Position numbers and translations under genes: made by a program
Assembly (NCBI GenBank): GCA_030045175.1
Contig: JASIBM010000422.1
Span: forward strand, 1-39,901
Length of the DNA stretch: 39,901 nucleotides
DNA from: Streptosporangiaceae bacterium
GTDB lineage: Bacteria > Actinomycetota > Actinomycetes > Streptosporangiales > Streptosporangiaceae
Reading direction: 5' to 3'
Notes under the pieces: generated by a model
Database searches by the model: none
Seen by the model: the letters and a program-made list of their open reading frames with translations, nothing else
What the model was told of the DNA's origin: nothing
In this document: positions 25,188 to 33,447 of the stretch, in pieces
Numbering within the stretch: the stretch's first letter is position 1
Layout: each line of letters begins with the position of its first letter

Positions 25188-26525
25188 ATGGCTGATAGGA
25201 ACTGCCTGGTGACGGTGGTCGGGACGGACAAGCGCGTCGACGTCGCGGTGTCCGCCCACGCCGCCATCGGCGAGTACGCGGGCAGCCTGGCGGTGCTGTG
25301 CGGCGAGCGAGACAGCGACGTCATGCCCGCCGCCTGGTCCCTGGCGACCGCAGCAGGCGGAACCCTGCCGCCGACGGCCTCGCTGACCGAGGCGGGCATC
25401 GTGGACGGGCAGTTGCTCTATCTGCGTGACCTGACCGCCGGCGAGTACGACGAGCCCGGCGTGTTCGAAGTGCATGAGGTCGTGGCCGACGCGGCCGAGC
25501 GGGCCGGCGGCCCCCGCTGGGATCGCGGCAGCCAGACGGCCGCGATGCTGATCGGCGGGACGGCCTGGCTGGTCGCGGTGACGATCGCCGTGCTGGTTAC
25601 CGGTGATGACGCCGTCGCGGGACCACTGGCGGCGGGCGCCGGGCTGCTGCTGCCGCTCCTTGCCTGGTCGACCAGGCGCGGCCGGCTGGCGCTGCCCGCC
25701 CGCGTCCGGGTACTGCTTGCCCTCGGCGGACTCCCCTGTCTCGGCGTGGCCGGCTGGATCGCCGGCGATTCCCGCTTCGGCGGCCACCTCGGGCCCGCCC
25801 TGGTCGGCCTGGCCGCCGGTGTCCTGGCCGGGGCGCTGATCGCGCTGGCCGCCACGCCAGCGGTGGCCACCGTGGTAGCTGTGATCGGAGCCATCGTCGC
25901 CGCGGCCGTCACCACGGGGCTGGTCATGCTGCACGCGGGACCGGCCGAGTCCGCTGCCGTGGCCGGGCCGATCGGCTACCTGATGATGGTCACCGCGCCC
26001 CGGCTGGCTAGCCGGATGGCAGCGACCTGGGCGCAGCTTACCGGCCAGGACGACACCGAGCTGACCGTCAGGCGGGCGCGCAGGCTGCTCACAGGCACCA
26101 ACCTGGTGTCCTGCCTGGCACTGGCCGTGGCGCTGGCGCTGCTTGGCGCTGCGGCTGACCCGTACGCGATCGCCCTGGCTTGCTGCCTCGCGGTGGCCGC
26201 GTTCGCCTACGCGGCGTCCTGCCAGTACGCGGCCGATGCGCTGCCCGCGGTGATGGCCGGCCTGGCCGGGCTGCTCGCCACGGTGGCGCTCGCGCCCGGG
26301 CACCTCGGCGGGCCGACCTGGATACCCCCGGCCGCCGGCGCGGGCCTCGGCGTGCTCGCCCTGGCCACGGGACTGCTGGCCAGCGTGCGCAGGCCAGCGG
26401 GCACCGGTGGCGAGCGCGCCTGGTGGCAGGTGATCGGCTCGGTGTGCTTCATCGCCGCCGTCCCGCTCGCCGTCGGCGTGTTCGGCGTGTTCGGCCAGCT
26501 CATGCACATGGGACGGAACATGTGA
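25188..26525 (+). CDS. eccD: Type VII secretion membrane protein EccD
   Basis: 445 residues. Residues 1-85 are a ubiquitin-like domain (LVTVVGTDKRVDVAVSAHAAI, ending DGQLLYLRDL) typical of EccD/YukD. After a charged linker, residues from about 115 to the end are about eleven hydrophobic membrane helices. EccD forms the dimeric membrane vestibule of the ESX channel around EccC. The ATG at 25188 has GGAG at the right distance. It is first in a plus-strand operon with a membrane-anchored protein and two WXG100 genes, more than 16 kb from eccC because the giant gene and the regulators lie between. EccB, EccE and mycosin genes are not next to it, unlike mycobacterial loci. Confidence 0.9.
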   Translation: MADRNCLVTVVGTDKRVDVAVSAHAAIGEYAGSLAVLCGERDSDVMPAAWSLATAAGGTLPPTASLTEAGIVDGQLLYLRDLTAGEYDEPGVFEVHEVVADAAERAGGPRWDRGSQTAAMLIGGTAWLVAVTIAVLVTGDDAVAGPLAAGAGLLLPLLAWSTRRGRLALPARVRVLLALGGLPCLGVAGWIAGDSRFGGHLGPALVGLAAGVLAGALIALAATPAVATVVAVIGAIVAAAVTTGLVMLHAGPAESAAVAGPIGYLMMVTAPRLASRMAATWAQLTGQDDTELTVRRARRLLTGTNLVSCLALAVALALLGAAADPYAIALACCLAVAAFAYAASCQYAADALPAVMAGLAGLLATVALAPGHLGGPTWIPPAAGAGLGVLALATGLLASVRRPAGTGGERAWWQVIGSVCFIAAVPLAVGVFGVFGQLMHMGRNM

Positions 26526-26565
26526 GCCAGTCCGATCCTGATCATCGGGCTGGAAAGTGGTGACG

Positions 26566-27357
26566 ATGACAGACCAGCAATCGCAAGCGGGTGACTCGCC
26601 AGACCAGCGCTCCCTGGTCGCGGCCTTTGTCGGTCAGGTCAGCACGACGCGCGCCGGGGTTACCCCCGGAGCCGATGGGGGCCGCGGCACCGGCGTCAAG
26701 GTGCTCGCGGCAATCGGCGTGACTGTCCTGGTCGGCGGGATCGTCCTCGGTGCCGGCTATCTCACCCGTACGCACGGCAAGCGCCAGGACGCCGCGCCCC
26801 GTGCGACGAACGCCAGCCAGGCCAGGGCGGTCAGCTTCAGCGCGGTCACCGGCTACGGCTGTCCGTCAGGCGCCGCGGCCTCATTCACCCAGCACGGCTT
26901 CTGGCGGCAGGGCCTGGATGGGTTCCTGACCGAGGCGTCGGGTGGCCCGCTCAGCGGCTCGTGCAACGGCTCCTATGACGCCATGCCCATGTCAGGCAGC
27001 ACTACCCAGGTCGACCCGGACAACTACGCGCTGTGGACCTTCCACACGAGCCCGGTGGCCAGCGGCGTCTGCCAGATCAGCGTGTACGTGCCCGACAATC
27101 CCAGCATCGTCCTCGTTGGCGGCGACCCGGCCGTCTACCAGGTGTTCGCCGCAGCCAGGCCGACCGGGCACCCGGTCGGGGCGTTCAACGTCGATCAGCG
27201 CGCCAGCCGCGGCAAGTGGATCAACGGCGGATCCTGGCGGGTCGCAGCCGGCGTGCTCACCGTCAAGCTGCTCAGCCTGGGCATCGACTGGACGAGCACC
27301 GCACAGACCCACGCGCACCTCGCGATATCGGCGATCAGCGCGGACTGCTCACGCTGA
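26566..27357 (+). CDS. Single-pass membrane protein with golvesin-like extracytoplasmic domain
   Basis: 263 residues. A polar cytoplasmic head of about 43 residues is followed by one membrane helix (about 45-66) and an outside domain with four cysteines (C99, C133, C169, C261) that could make two disulfides. Residues about 166-263 fit the golvesin C-terminal-like pattern: V-C-x-I-x-V-Y-V-P, then VYQVF, F-N-V-D-Q, G-K-W-I-N-G-G and V-T-V-K-L. The ATG at 26566 has GGAAAG eight bases upstream; GTG codons at 26557 and 26560 are possible. It lies 40 bases after eccD and 33 before the WXG pair. Position suggests a structural or surface component of the secretion machine, perhaps doing part of the work of the missing EccB; this is inference. 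Confidence 0.7.
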   Translation: MTDQQSQAGDSPDQRSLVAAFVGQVSTTRAGVTPGADGGRGTGVKVLAAIGVTVLVGGIVLGAGYLTRTHGKRQDAAPRATNASQARAVSFSAVTGYGCPSGAAASFTQHGFWRQGLDGFLTEASGGPLSGSCNGSYDAMPMSGSTTQVDPDNYALWTFHTSPVASGVCQISVYVPDNPSIVLVGGDPAVYQVFAAARPTGHPVGAFNVDQRASRGKWINGGSWRVAAGVLTVKLLSLGIDWTSTAQTHAHLAISAISADCSR

Positions 27358-27390
27358 ACCGCAAGCGCATCATCCACAGAAAGGAATCAG

Positions 27391-27723
27391 ATGTCAGGCC
27401 CCATCGGCTCCTTCAGGGTCACGCCGGAAGAACTGGCGGCCGCGGCTAGCTACGTGGACACGCGCGCGGCCGACATCGAGACGAAGATCAGTGCACTCCG
27501 CAGCTACTGCGAGAGCCTCAGCGTGTACTGGCAGGGCGCCGCCCACAACCAGTTCGAGATCTTGATGGGTGACTACACGACCTACGCCACGATGCTGAAG
27601 AACGCGCTCACCGACATCGCCAGCGGGCTGCGCGGTAACTACGTCAACTACGCGCAGGCGGAAACGACGAACGTGCAGAACATCGTCAAGGTCGACCTGC
27701 CCAAGGCCAACTTCGGCGGATAG
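27391..27723 (+). CDS. WXG100 family protein (EsxA/EsxB-like)
   Basis: 110 residues with a strong AAAGGA ribosome site. Two helices flank the turn W47-Q-G49, and the C-terminal helix carries Y87-A-Q-A-E91, the YxxxE export motif, followed by a short tail ending in NFGG. It is 9 bases before a second WXG100 gene, the classic bicistronic arrangement of heterodimer partners. C40 is an unusual single cysteine. Likely a small secreted substrate needed for function of the T7SS. Confidence 0.92.
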   Translation: MSGPIGSFRVTPEELAAAASYVDTRAADIETKISALRSYCESLSVYWQGAAHNQFEILMGDYTTYATMLKNALTDIASGLRGNYVNYAQAETTNVQNIVKVDLPKANFGG

Positions 27724-27732
27724 GAGCTAGTC

Positions 27733-28050
27733 ATGGGGTCAATCGAATCCACCCCGATCTGGGTTGGCACCGAGCTCGAGTCCGTCGGTAGTTACCTGAA
27801 TGGCCAGGCAGCCGAGATCGCTGACGAGCTGCACCAGCTCGCCACCTACCTGAACCAGCTCGACGTCACCTGGCAGGGCAGCGCGGCGACCTACTACCAG
27901 GGCCTTCAGGCCGAGTGGAACACCGCGGCTGATGGCCTGTTCGGTCCCGACGGCGTGCTTGGCGAGATCGCCAACGCGATGAACATCACATGGGGCAACT
28001 ACGCCGACGCCGAATGGAGCAACGCCCAGACCTGGCGCAGCGGCGGGTGA
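27733..28050 (+). CDS. WXG100 family protein (EsxA/EsxB-like partner)
   Basis: 105 residues with ribosome site AGGAG seven bases upstream. The turn is W47-Q-G49 and the export motif is Y90-A-D-A-E94. Both this protein and its neighbour carry the motif, whereas in the mycobacterial CFP-10/ESAT-6 pair it is best known on CFP-10. Last gene of the eccD operon; it ends 9 bases from the convergent end of the P450 gene. Confidence 0.92.
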   Translation: MGSIESTPIWVGTELESVGSYLNGQAAEIADELHQLATYLNQLDVTWQGSAATYYQGLQAEWNTAADGLFGPDGVLGEIANAMNITWGNYADAEWSNAQTWRSGG

Positions 28051-28059
28051 GGTCGCGCG

Positions 28060-29442
28060 CTACCGCGGCGCGGTCACGACGCAGCGGGCGCCGTCGTGCG
28101 GCACGAACGTCACAGACTCCCTGCGAACCCGGGCGGGCCGCCGGGACGCGGGCCGGAGCGTCACGGCTCGCAGCACCTCGGGGATGACGATCTGCATCTC
28201 ATAGGTGGCGAAGCTGGCGCCCAGGCAGCGCCGGATGCCGCCGCCAAAGGGAAACCAGCCAAAGCCGGGGGGCGCCTGCCCGGCGAACCGCTCCGGCCTG
28301 AACTCCGCGGGATCGTCGTACAGGTCCTCGCGCCGCTGGGTGAGGTAGATGTTGGGGCACAACATCACTCCGGCGGGGATGGCGAACCCGCCGATCTCGG
28401 TGGCCGTGCGCACCTGGCGATCCACCAGCGCGATCACCGGCCGGACCCGCAAGGTCTCTCGTATCACCGCGTCCAGGTACTGCGTCTCGCCGCTGTCGAG
28501 CTCGGCGATCAGCCGGCTCAGCACCCCGCGATGGTGCAACAGCAAGTCGAATGCCCAGGCAAGCGAGGTGGCCGTGGTCTCATGCCCGGCGAAAAGCAAC
28601 GTCACGAGCTCGTCGCGGACCTCGTCGTCCGTCATCGCGCTGCCCTGCTCGTCGCGGGCCTCAAGCAGCAGGGACAAGACGTCGCTGCGCTGATCGAGGT
28701 CGGCGGCCTGACGCCGTTCCCTGATCTGCTCGGCAAGCGCCGCGTGCAGCGCATCGCGGGTGCGCACGAATCGCGCCCAGGGCGAGTGCGGGCCAAGCTT
28801 GCGGTCGCGGGTGGCATAGAGCGGCAGCGGATTGCGGCCGATACTGGTGATCTTGAGGATGAGGCGGCGCAGTTCATGATGGCGCTGGCTGTCCTCGACG
28901 CCGAAGACCACGCGCACGATGACATCCAGGGTGATCGACTGCATGGCCGGGCGCAACGCGAATGGCCGGCCGGCCGGCCAGCGGGCGATCTCCGCCCGCG
29001 CGATATCCCCGATGGCGCCTTCCCATGCTCGCATGCGGTCACCATGGAACGCGGGCAAGATGAGCTTGCGCTGGCGCAGGTGCTCCGGCCCGTCGAGTAC
29101 CAGGACCGAATGCGGGCCGACGATGGGCTCAAGGATGGTGGCGTTGGCCTCCCCAGCGCGCAGGACGTCATCGCTGCCGCCAAAGACCGCCTTCACCAGC
29201 TCCGGGCTGGTGACGTGAACAAGGGTTATGCCGAAAGGAAGCCGCACGGTGAACACGTCACCATAAGTACGCGAGCAGTAGTCGAGGAACCACGTCGGCC
29301 GCTTCAGCCACAGCCAGGTCTGCACCACCCGCGGCCAGCGCGGGCCTTTCGGGCTGACAAGCCCGGACGTGGCCTGCCCAGGCTGGCGGCCGGCGAGCTC
29401 CGCATCAGACCCGGCGAGCGTGGATCGCATGATTCCAATCAT
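28060..29442 (-). CDS. Cytochrome P450
   Basis: 460 residues from the ATG at 29442; the upstream part of the open frame overlaps the regulator gene and is not P450-like. It has a substrate-region start (PRWPRVVQTWLWLKRP), the oxygen-binding I-helix LLFAGHETTATS, the ExxR motif ETLR, and the heme loop FPFGGGIRRCLG with C406 as iron ligand. The layout resembles class I bacterial P450s that need separate ferredoxin partners; none is encoded in the window. The substrate cannot be told from the sequence. It follows the XRE/NB-ARC/TPR regulator by 52 bases on the same strand, so it is a plausible target or co-transcribed partner. The start is uncertain: a second ATG four codons in has a GGA ribosome site. 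Confidence 0.93.
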   Translation of the reverse strand: MIGIMRSTLAGSDAELAGRQPGQATSGLVSPKGPRWPRVVQTWLWLKRPTWFLDYCSRTYGDVFTVRLPFGITLVHVTSPELVKAVFGGSDDVLRAGEANATILEPIVGPHSVLVLDGPEHLRQRKLILPAFHGDRMRAWEGAIGDIARAEIARWPAGRPFALRPAMQSITLDVIVRVVFGVEDSQRHHELRRLILKITSIGRNPLPLYATRDRKLGPHSPWARFVRTRDALHAALAEQIRERRQAADLDQRSDVLSLLLEARDEQGSAMTDDEVRDELVTLLFAGHETTATSLAWAFDLLLHHRGVLSRLIAELDSGETQYLDAVIRETLRVRPVIALVDRQVRTATEIGGFAIPAGVMLCPNIYLTQRREDLYDDPAEFRPERFAGQAPPGFGWFPFGGGIRRCLGASFATYEMQIVIPEVLRAVTLRPASRRPARVRRESVTFVPHDGARCVVTAPR

Positions 29443-29494
29443 CGTGCCCAGGCAGTTGCGGTACAAGGCAACCGCGGCGCGGGAAAGCCGCGAA

Positions 29495-31999
29495 TCACCG
29501 GGCGCAAGCTGACAGCGCCCGCCTGGCACGGTCGGCGTGCCTGGATCCGATCTTGTCGTAGACCTCGACGGCGCCGTGCAGGTGATCGGCGGCGGTGCCG
29601 GTGTCGCCGGCGTTGAGCGCCAGCAGCCCGAGGCCTTCAAGCGCCCGGCCTTGCTCCAGGATGGCAGCGATATCACGCGCCATGGCCAGGGCCTGGTCGT
29701 AGAGCTCCCTGGCCCGAGCCGGGTCCCTGCCAGCGTACAAGTCGCCCAGGCTGTTCAGCGCCTTCACCTGGCCAAAGCGATGGCCAAGGCCCACGTATAG
29801 ATCAAGGGCCGCCGTCATCGCCTGCGCAGTGGCGCTGAAGTCCCTCGCCAGGAAGTGCGCGAACCCGAGATAGTTGAGCGTGTCTGCCTCGCTGAGCCGG
29901 TCACCGAGCCGCCTGCACAGCTCGAGCGCCTGCTCGTAACAGGACCGGGCGGCCTCGATGTCGCCGCTCGTCGCGTATACCCTGCCGAGATAACGCGACG
30001 CCGCCGCCTGGCCAAACTCATCGCCTAGCTGACGGTACAGATCCAGCGCGCGGCGATGACCGGCCATCGCCGCGGCGAAGTCACCGGTCAGCCGCTGCGC
30101 GCAGGCAAGCTCGTTGGCGGCGTCGGCCTCGCCGGCCTGGTCACCGACATCCTGGAATATTCGCAATGCCCTGGCGAGCGTCTCGGTCGCGATCTTGAAG
30201 TCAGCGGTGCGACGCTGCACTGCGCCAAGCGCAAGCAGCGCCTTGGCCGTGGCCGCCTGATCACCCCGCTCGGCGCACAATTCGAGCGCGTGGCTGATCG
30301 TCGCCGCGGCCGCGGCGCAGTTGCCTGTCAGGCGCTGCGCGGTGCCAAGATTGGTCAGGACCTCGATCTCGCCCCCCTTGTGCCCGGCCCGCCTGGCGGC
30401 CTCGAGCGCGGTGAGGTGCAGCACGCTCATGTTCGTCCAGTGGCCATGCGTCCGCAGGAAGTCGCTCATGGCCGTGACGATCGAAATGGCTGGCTCTGGC
30501 CAGTCCATCTGGGCGGCCAGGTCGACGATCGCGTGCAGGTTGGCGCGTTCGGCCTCCATCCAGCGTTCGGCTTCCGCCAGCGATGTCGGGTGCGGCACCT
30601 CGGCGCGGGCCTGGCCATCCGCCCCGATGCCCCGGCTGAAATGGCTCCCGACCTCGGCCGTCGCGTGCACGTAGTAGTCCATCAGCCGGGCGATCGCCGC
30701 CTCGCGTTCTGCCTGCCCGTCGGTGGCGGCCAGGGCACTGGCATGCTCGCGCAGCAGCGAGTGCAGGCGGTACCGCATGCTGACGGGTTCCTCGACCAGG
30801 TGCTGGTCGAACAGCTCGTCAAGCCCCAGCCGCGCCTGTGACGGCGTGATCTCATCCAAGGCGGCGGCGGCCAGCGGGTCGATGTCGGTGCCAGGATGCA
30901 AGCCCAGCCGCCGGAACAGCCGCTGCTGGTCATCCGTGAGCTCCTGATAGGACATGTCGAAGGTGGCCGCGACAGACAGGTTCTCGGCAAGCATGACTTC
31001 CAGGCGGTTGCGCGCGGCTTCCAGGTAGCGGGCAAGGCCCGCTGCGCTCCTGGCCGGATGGTGGTGCAGATGCCGTGCCAGCATCGCGATGGCCAGCGGG
31101 AGATTGCCGCACAGCTCGGTGAGGTTCGTCACCGCCGCGTCCTGGAAGTCGAGGTCGGGACGATCGGCGATGCGGATCAGCAAGGCGGCTGCTGCCTCAG
31201 GCGGGAGGACGCCGAGGCAGATCGAGGTCGAGCCATCAAGCGCTGACAGGTGCCTTCGGCTGGTGATCAGGACCAGGCTCCCCGCAGCGCCGGGCAGGAG
31301 CGGCCGGACCTGGTCGTGGCCGGCCGCGTCGTCGAGCAGCAACAGCATGCGCTTGCCCGCGAGGTGAGCGCGCCACATCACGGCGCGATCGGGCAGCGTC
31401 TCAGGGATCCGGTCCCTGGGGACACCGGTGGTGACGAGCAGCGCGGCCAGCGCGTCGGCAGGATCAACCGGCCGGTGCCCGGCGGTATGCGCGTTGAGGG
31501 CCAGGTAGATCTGGCCGTCAGGGAAGTGGTCCCGCAGCAGGTGCGCGACGTGCACAGCGAAGGTGGTCTTGCCCACCCCCGCCATGCCATCGATCGCGAA
31601 GATCTGGACGACCTGCTCGGCCGCCGTCGCCGTCTCGAGCACTCGTGCTATCTCGCCATCGCGCCCGGTGAAGTCCGGGGTATCGAGCGGCAAGCTCGGC
31701 GTGGTCGCGGCGACCGACCGGGCGAGTGCGCCGCTGCTGCCAGGCAGCGAGTCCGGGTCACGAAGGCGGCCGGTGGCCGCTGCCTCGAACATGGCACGGG
31801 CGGAACCAACTAGATGCAGGGCGTCAGCGAGGAGCCGAGCCGTATCGCGCCGCGAGGTGGGATGCACTCCGCGCTCTAGGTCGCTGATCGAACGCGAGCT
31901 CAGCCCGGCTGCTTCCGCGAGATCCTCCTGAGACAGGCTCGCTTCAGTGCGCAGCCGGCGCAGCAGATCGGCGAAGCTCCCGGCGTCCTGCTCCGTCAT
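29495..31999 (-). CDS. XRE-HTH / NB-ARC / TPR transcriptional regulator
   Basis: 834 residues. The N-terminal XRE helix-turn-helix (about 8-66) contains LSQEDLAEAAGLSSRSISDLERG. An NB-ARC STAND ATPase follows, starting DFTGRDGEI, with Walker A GMAGVGKTT (138-146), Walker B RMLLLLDDA (about 212-220) and GNLPLAI. Winged-helix and TPR repeats make up about 470-834 (many A-x-x-x-L-G-x-x-x-x-x-x-G-D units). This is the AfsR-like architecture with XRE in place of the SARP DNA-binding domain; such STAND proteins switch state on nucleotide and ligand binding. Ribosome site GGGGGAG precedes the ATG at 31999. It lies upstream of the P450, which it may control (inference). Confidence 0.93.
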   Translation of the reverse strand: MTEQDAGSFADLLRRLRTEASLSQEDLAEAAGLSSRSISDLERGVHPTSRRDTARLLADALHLVGSARAMFEAAATGRLRDPDSLPGSSGALARSVAATTPSLPLDTPDFTGRDGEIARVLETATAAEQVVQIFAIDGMAGVGKTTFAVHVAHLLRDHFPDGQIYLALNAHTAGHRPVDPADALAALLVTTGVPRDRIPETLPDRAVMWRAHLAGKRMLLLLDDAAGHDQVRPLLPGAAGSLVLITSRRHLSALDGSTSICLGVLPPEAAAALLIRIADRPDLDFQDAAVTNLTELCGNLPLAIAMLARHLHHHPARSAAGLARYLEAARNRLEVMLAENLSVAATFDMSYQELTDDQQRLFRRLGLHPGTDIDPLAAAALDEITPSQARLGLDELFDQHLVEEPVSMRYRLHSLLREHASALAATDGQAEREAAIARLMDYYVHATAEVGSHFSRGIGADGQARAEVPHPTSLAEAERWMEAERANLHAIVDLAAQMDWPEPAISIVTAMSDFLRTHGHWTNMSVLHLTALEAARRAGHKGGEIEVLTNLGTAQRLTGNCAAAAATISHALELCAERGDQAATAKALLALGAVQRRTADFKIATETLARALRIFQDVGDQAGEADAANELACAQRLTGDFAAAMAGHRRALDLYRQLGDEFGQAAASRYLGRVYATSGDIEAARSCYEQALELCRRLGDRLSEADTLNYLGFAHFLARDFSATAQAMTAALDLYVGLGHRFGQVKALNSLGDLYAGRDPARARELYDQALAMARDIAAILEQGRALEGLGLLALNAGDTGTAADHLHGAVEVYDKIGSRHADRARRALSACAR

Positions 32000-32070
32000 C
32001 TACCACCGCTCCCCCGCACTGGCGATGGCGGGCTCGGGCATGGCGGCCACGCGGCCATCGGCAGATCCGT

Positions 32071-32105
32071 TTACCCAAAAAGGTACCTCTATTTCACCTA
32101 ACTCA
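32071..32105. promoter_or_regulatory. AT-rich segment with AGGTACCT palindrome
   Basis: An AT-rich island in GC-rich surroundings, centred on the perfect palindrome AGGTACCT (32081-32088) and flanked by A and T runs. It lies about 75 bases upstream of the XRE regulator start, fitting a promoter or autoregulatory operator. No consensus -35/-10 pair was assigned. Confidence 0.3.
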
Positions 32106-32277
32106 CCATCCCGGTGCTGGCCAGGCCAATTCTTGGTGGCGGTAGCCGCCATCCGGGCGGCCAGCCGCGTGGCGCGGGCACTCGTCACGATGATTTCGCA
32201 GCTGATCGCGGTCGCCTTCGTCGTTGGAATGGCGTTCGCGTTGCTGCTGGTGATATCTGGCAATCTACGATTCGGGT

Positions 32278-32294
32278 GAGTCGTGCGGCGACTC
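32278..32294. terminator. Hairpin after acetate kinase gene
   Basis: GAGTCG-TGCGG-CGACTC: a perfect 6-bp stem with a 5-base loop, starting 13 bases beyond the ackA stop in its direction of transcription. No U-run follows; actinobacterial terminators often lack one. Confidence 0.4.
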
Positions 32295-32307
32295 CGGGGC
32301 TCGCCGG

Positions 32308-33447
32308 CTAGATCAGCTCGCGGGCCTGCCTGGCGATCTCGAGGTCCTCCCGGGCGGTGATCACGAGGACCCGGACATTCCCGGCCGGTCCGGTGATGTC
32401 GGCGTCGGCAACGGCCTGGTTGCGGACCGGATCGATGCTGACGCCGAGGAAGCCGAGTCCCTCGGCCGCCGCGGCCCGGATCGGCGGCTGATGCTCGCCG
32501 ATTCCGCCGGTGAACGCCAGCACGTCGACGCCGTTCATGGCGGCGGCCATCGCGGCGATCTCCCGGCGCAGGCGGTGCAGGTAGACGTCGATCGCCAGCC
32601 GCGCGCCTTCGTCGCCAGCCTCAGCCGCCGCCCGGACGTCGCGCATGTCCCCTGAGCCGTCGGGCAGCCCGGCCAGGCCCGCGAGGCCGGACGCCCGCTC
32701 GAGACCCGCGCTGACCTCGGCCAGGCTGAGTCCTCCGTGCTGTTCCAGCCAAAGAATGATGCCCGGGTCGACGCTGCCACTGCGGGTCGCCATCACCAGC
32801 CCCTCCAGCGGGGTAAAGCCCATCGTGGTGTCGACGCACCGGCCCGCCTGCACGGCTGCGAGAGACGCCCCGGCGCCGAGGTGGCACGTAATGATCTTGA
32901 GCTGCTCCAGGGCGCGGCCGGTTAGGGCCGCCGCGCGGCGGGCGGCGTAGGCATGCGACAGGCCGTGGAAGCCGTAACGACGCAGCTCCACCAGGGGGGA
33001 CGACCCCCCGGAACCCCCCGCAGCGCCGAACCGGCTGGTCCACTCCCTGGGCAGCGCGTACCTTGCGGCGGCGTCGGGAAGCGTGGCGTGAAAGGCCGTG
33101 TCAAAGCAGGCCACCTCTGGCACGCCGGGCAGGCCATTGCGGCACGCCTCGATGCCGGCCAGCGCGCGCGGCTGGTGCAGCGGCGCCAGGTCGGTCAGGT
33201 CGGCGATCGCGGCGATCACGGAGTCGTCGATCAGCGCGGGCCCGGCGAACCGGCTGCCGCCGTGCACGACCCGGTGGCCGACCACGCCCGCCGCCCGCAC
33301 GTCAGCCAGGAAGGCGGCTATCTGGGGATGGTCCGCGGTGCCGTCCCATGGATCTAGGTCGAGCGCGCTGGTGATCGAGTTGTCGCCGCCGAGCGCGCGC
33401 AGCTTCAGGCTGCTCGATCCGGCGTTGACGACGATCGCGGTGGTCAT
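32308..33447 (-). CDS. ackA: Acetate kinase
   Basis: 379 residues, slightly shorter than the usual 400 or so. Family signatures are N8-A-G-S-S-S-L-K at the N-terminus, GHRVVHGG, the catalytic-region CFDTAFH, YGFHGLSHAY, HLGAGAS, MGFTPLEGL and FTGGIGEH near the C-terminus. It converts acetyl phosphate and ADP to acetate and ATP. The ATG overlaps the phosphoketolase stop in an ATGA, so the two are translationally coupled and form a phosphoketolase-to-acetate pathway that yields ATP by substrate-level phosphorylation. Cytoplasmic. A hairpin follows the stop. Confidence 0.96.
   Translation of the reverse strand: MTTAIVVNAGSSSLKLRALGGDNSITSALDLDPWDGTADHPQIAAFLADVRAAGVVGHRVVHGGSRFAGPALIDDSVIAAIADLTDLAPLHQPRALAGIEACRNGLPGVPEVACFDTAFHATLPDAAARYALPREWTSRFGAAGGSGGSSPLVELRRYGFHGLSHAYAARRAAALTGRALEQLKIITCHLGAGASLAAVQAGRCVDTTMGFTPLEGLVMATRSGSVDPGIILWLEQHGGLSLAEVSAGLERASGLAGLAGLPDGSGDMRDVRAAAEAGDEGARLAIDVYLHRLRREIAAMAAAMNGVDVLAFTGGIGEHQPPIRAAAAEGLGFLGVSIDPVRNQAVADADITGPAGNVRVLVITAREDLEIARQARELI

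Larger units (their letters stand above)
32000..32307. other. Intergenic region, possible tiny membrane peptide
   Basis: 308 bases between two minus-strand genes. It holds the promoter side of the XRE/NB-ARC/TPR gene, the AT-rich palindrome at 32071-32105 and the hairpin at 32278-32294. A plus-strand frame ending at 32279 could give a 29-residue hydrophobic peptide from the ATG at 32190 (MISQLIAVAFVVGMAFALLL), or about 47 residues from an upstream GTG. Neither start has a convincing ribosome site, so I do not call it a gene. Confidence 0.4.

Noticed and set aside
25013..25399. 129-codon upstream extension of the LAL regulator overlapping eccD
   Set aside because: The eccD start region is well supported, and the GTG at 25012 has a ribosome site and begins right before the conserved VFVGRRGEL.
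32190..32279. 29-residue hydrophobic peptide on the plus strand
   Set aside because: It looks like a membrane helix, but there is no ribosome site and no way to tell it from chance; noted only in the intergenic entry.
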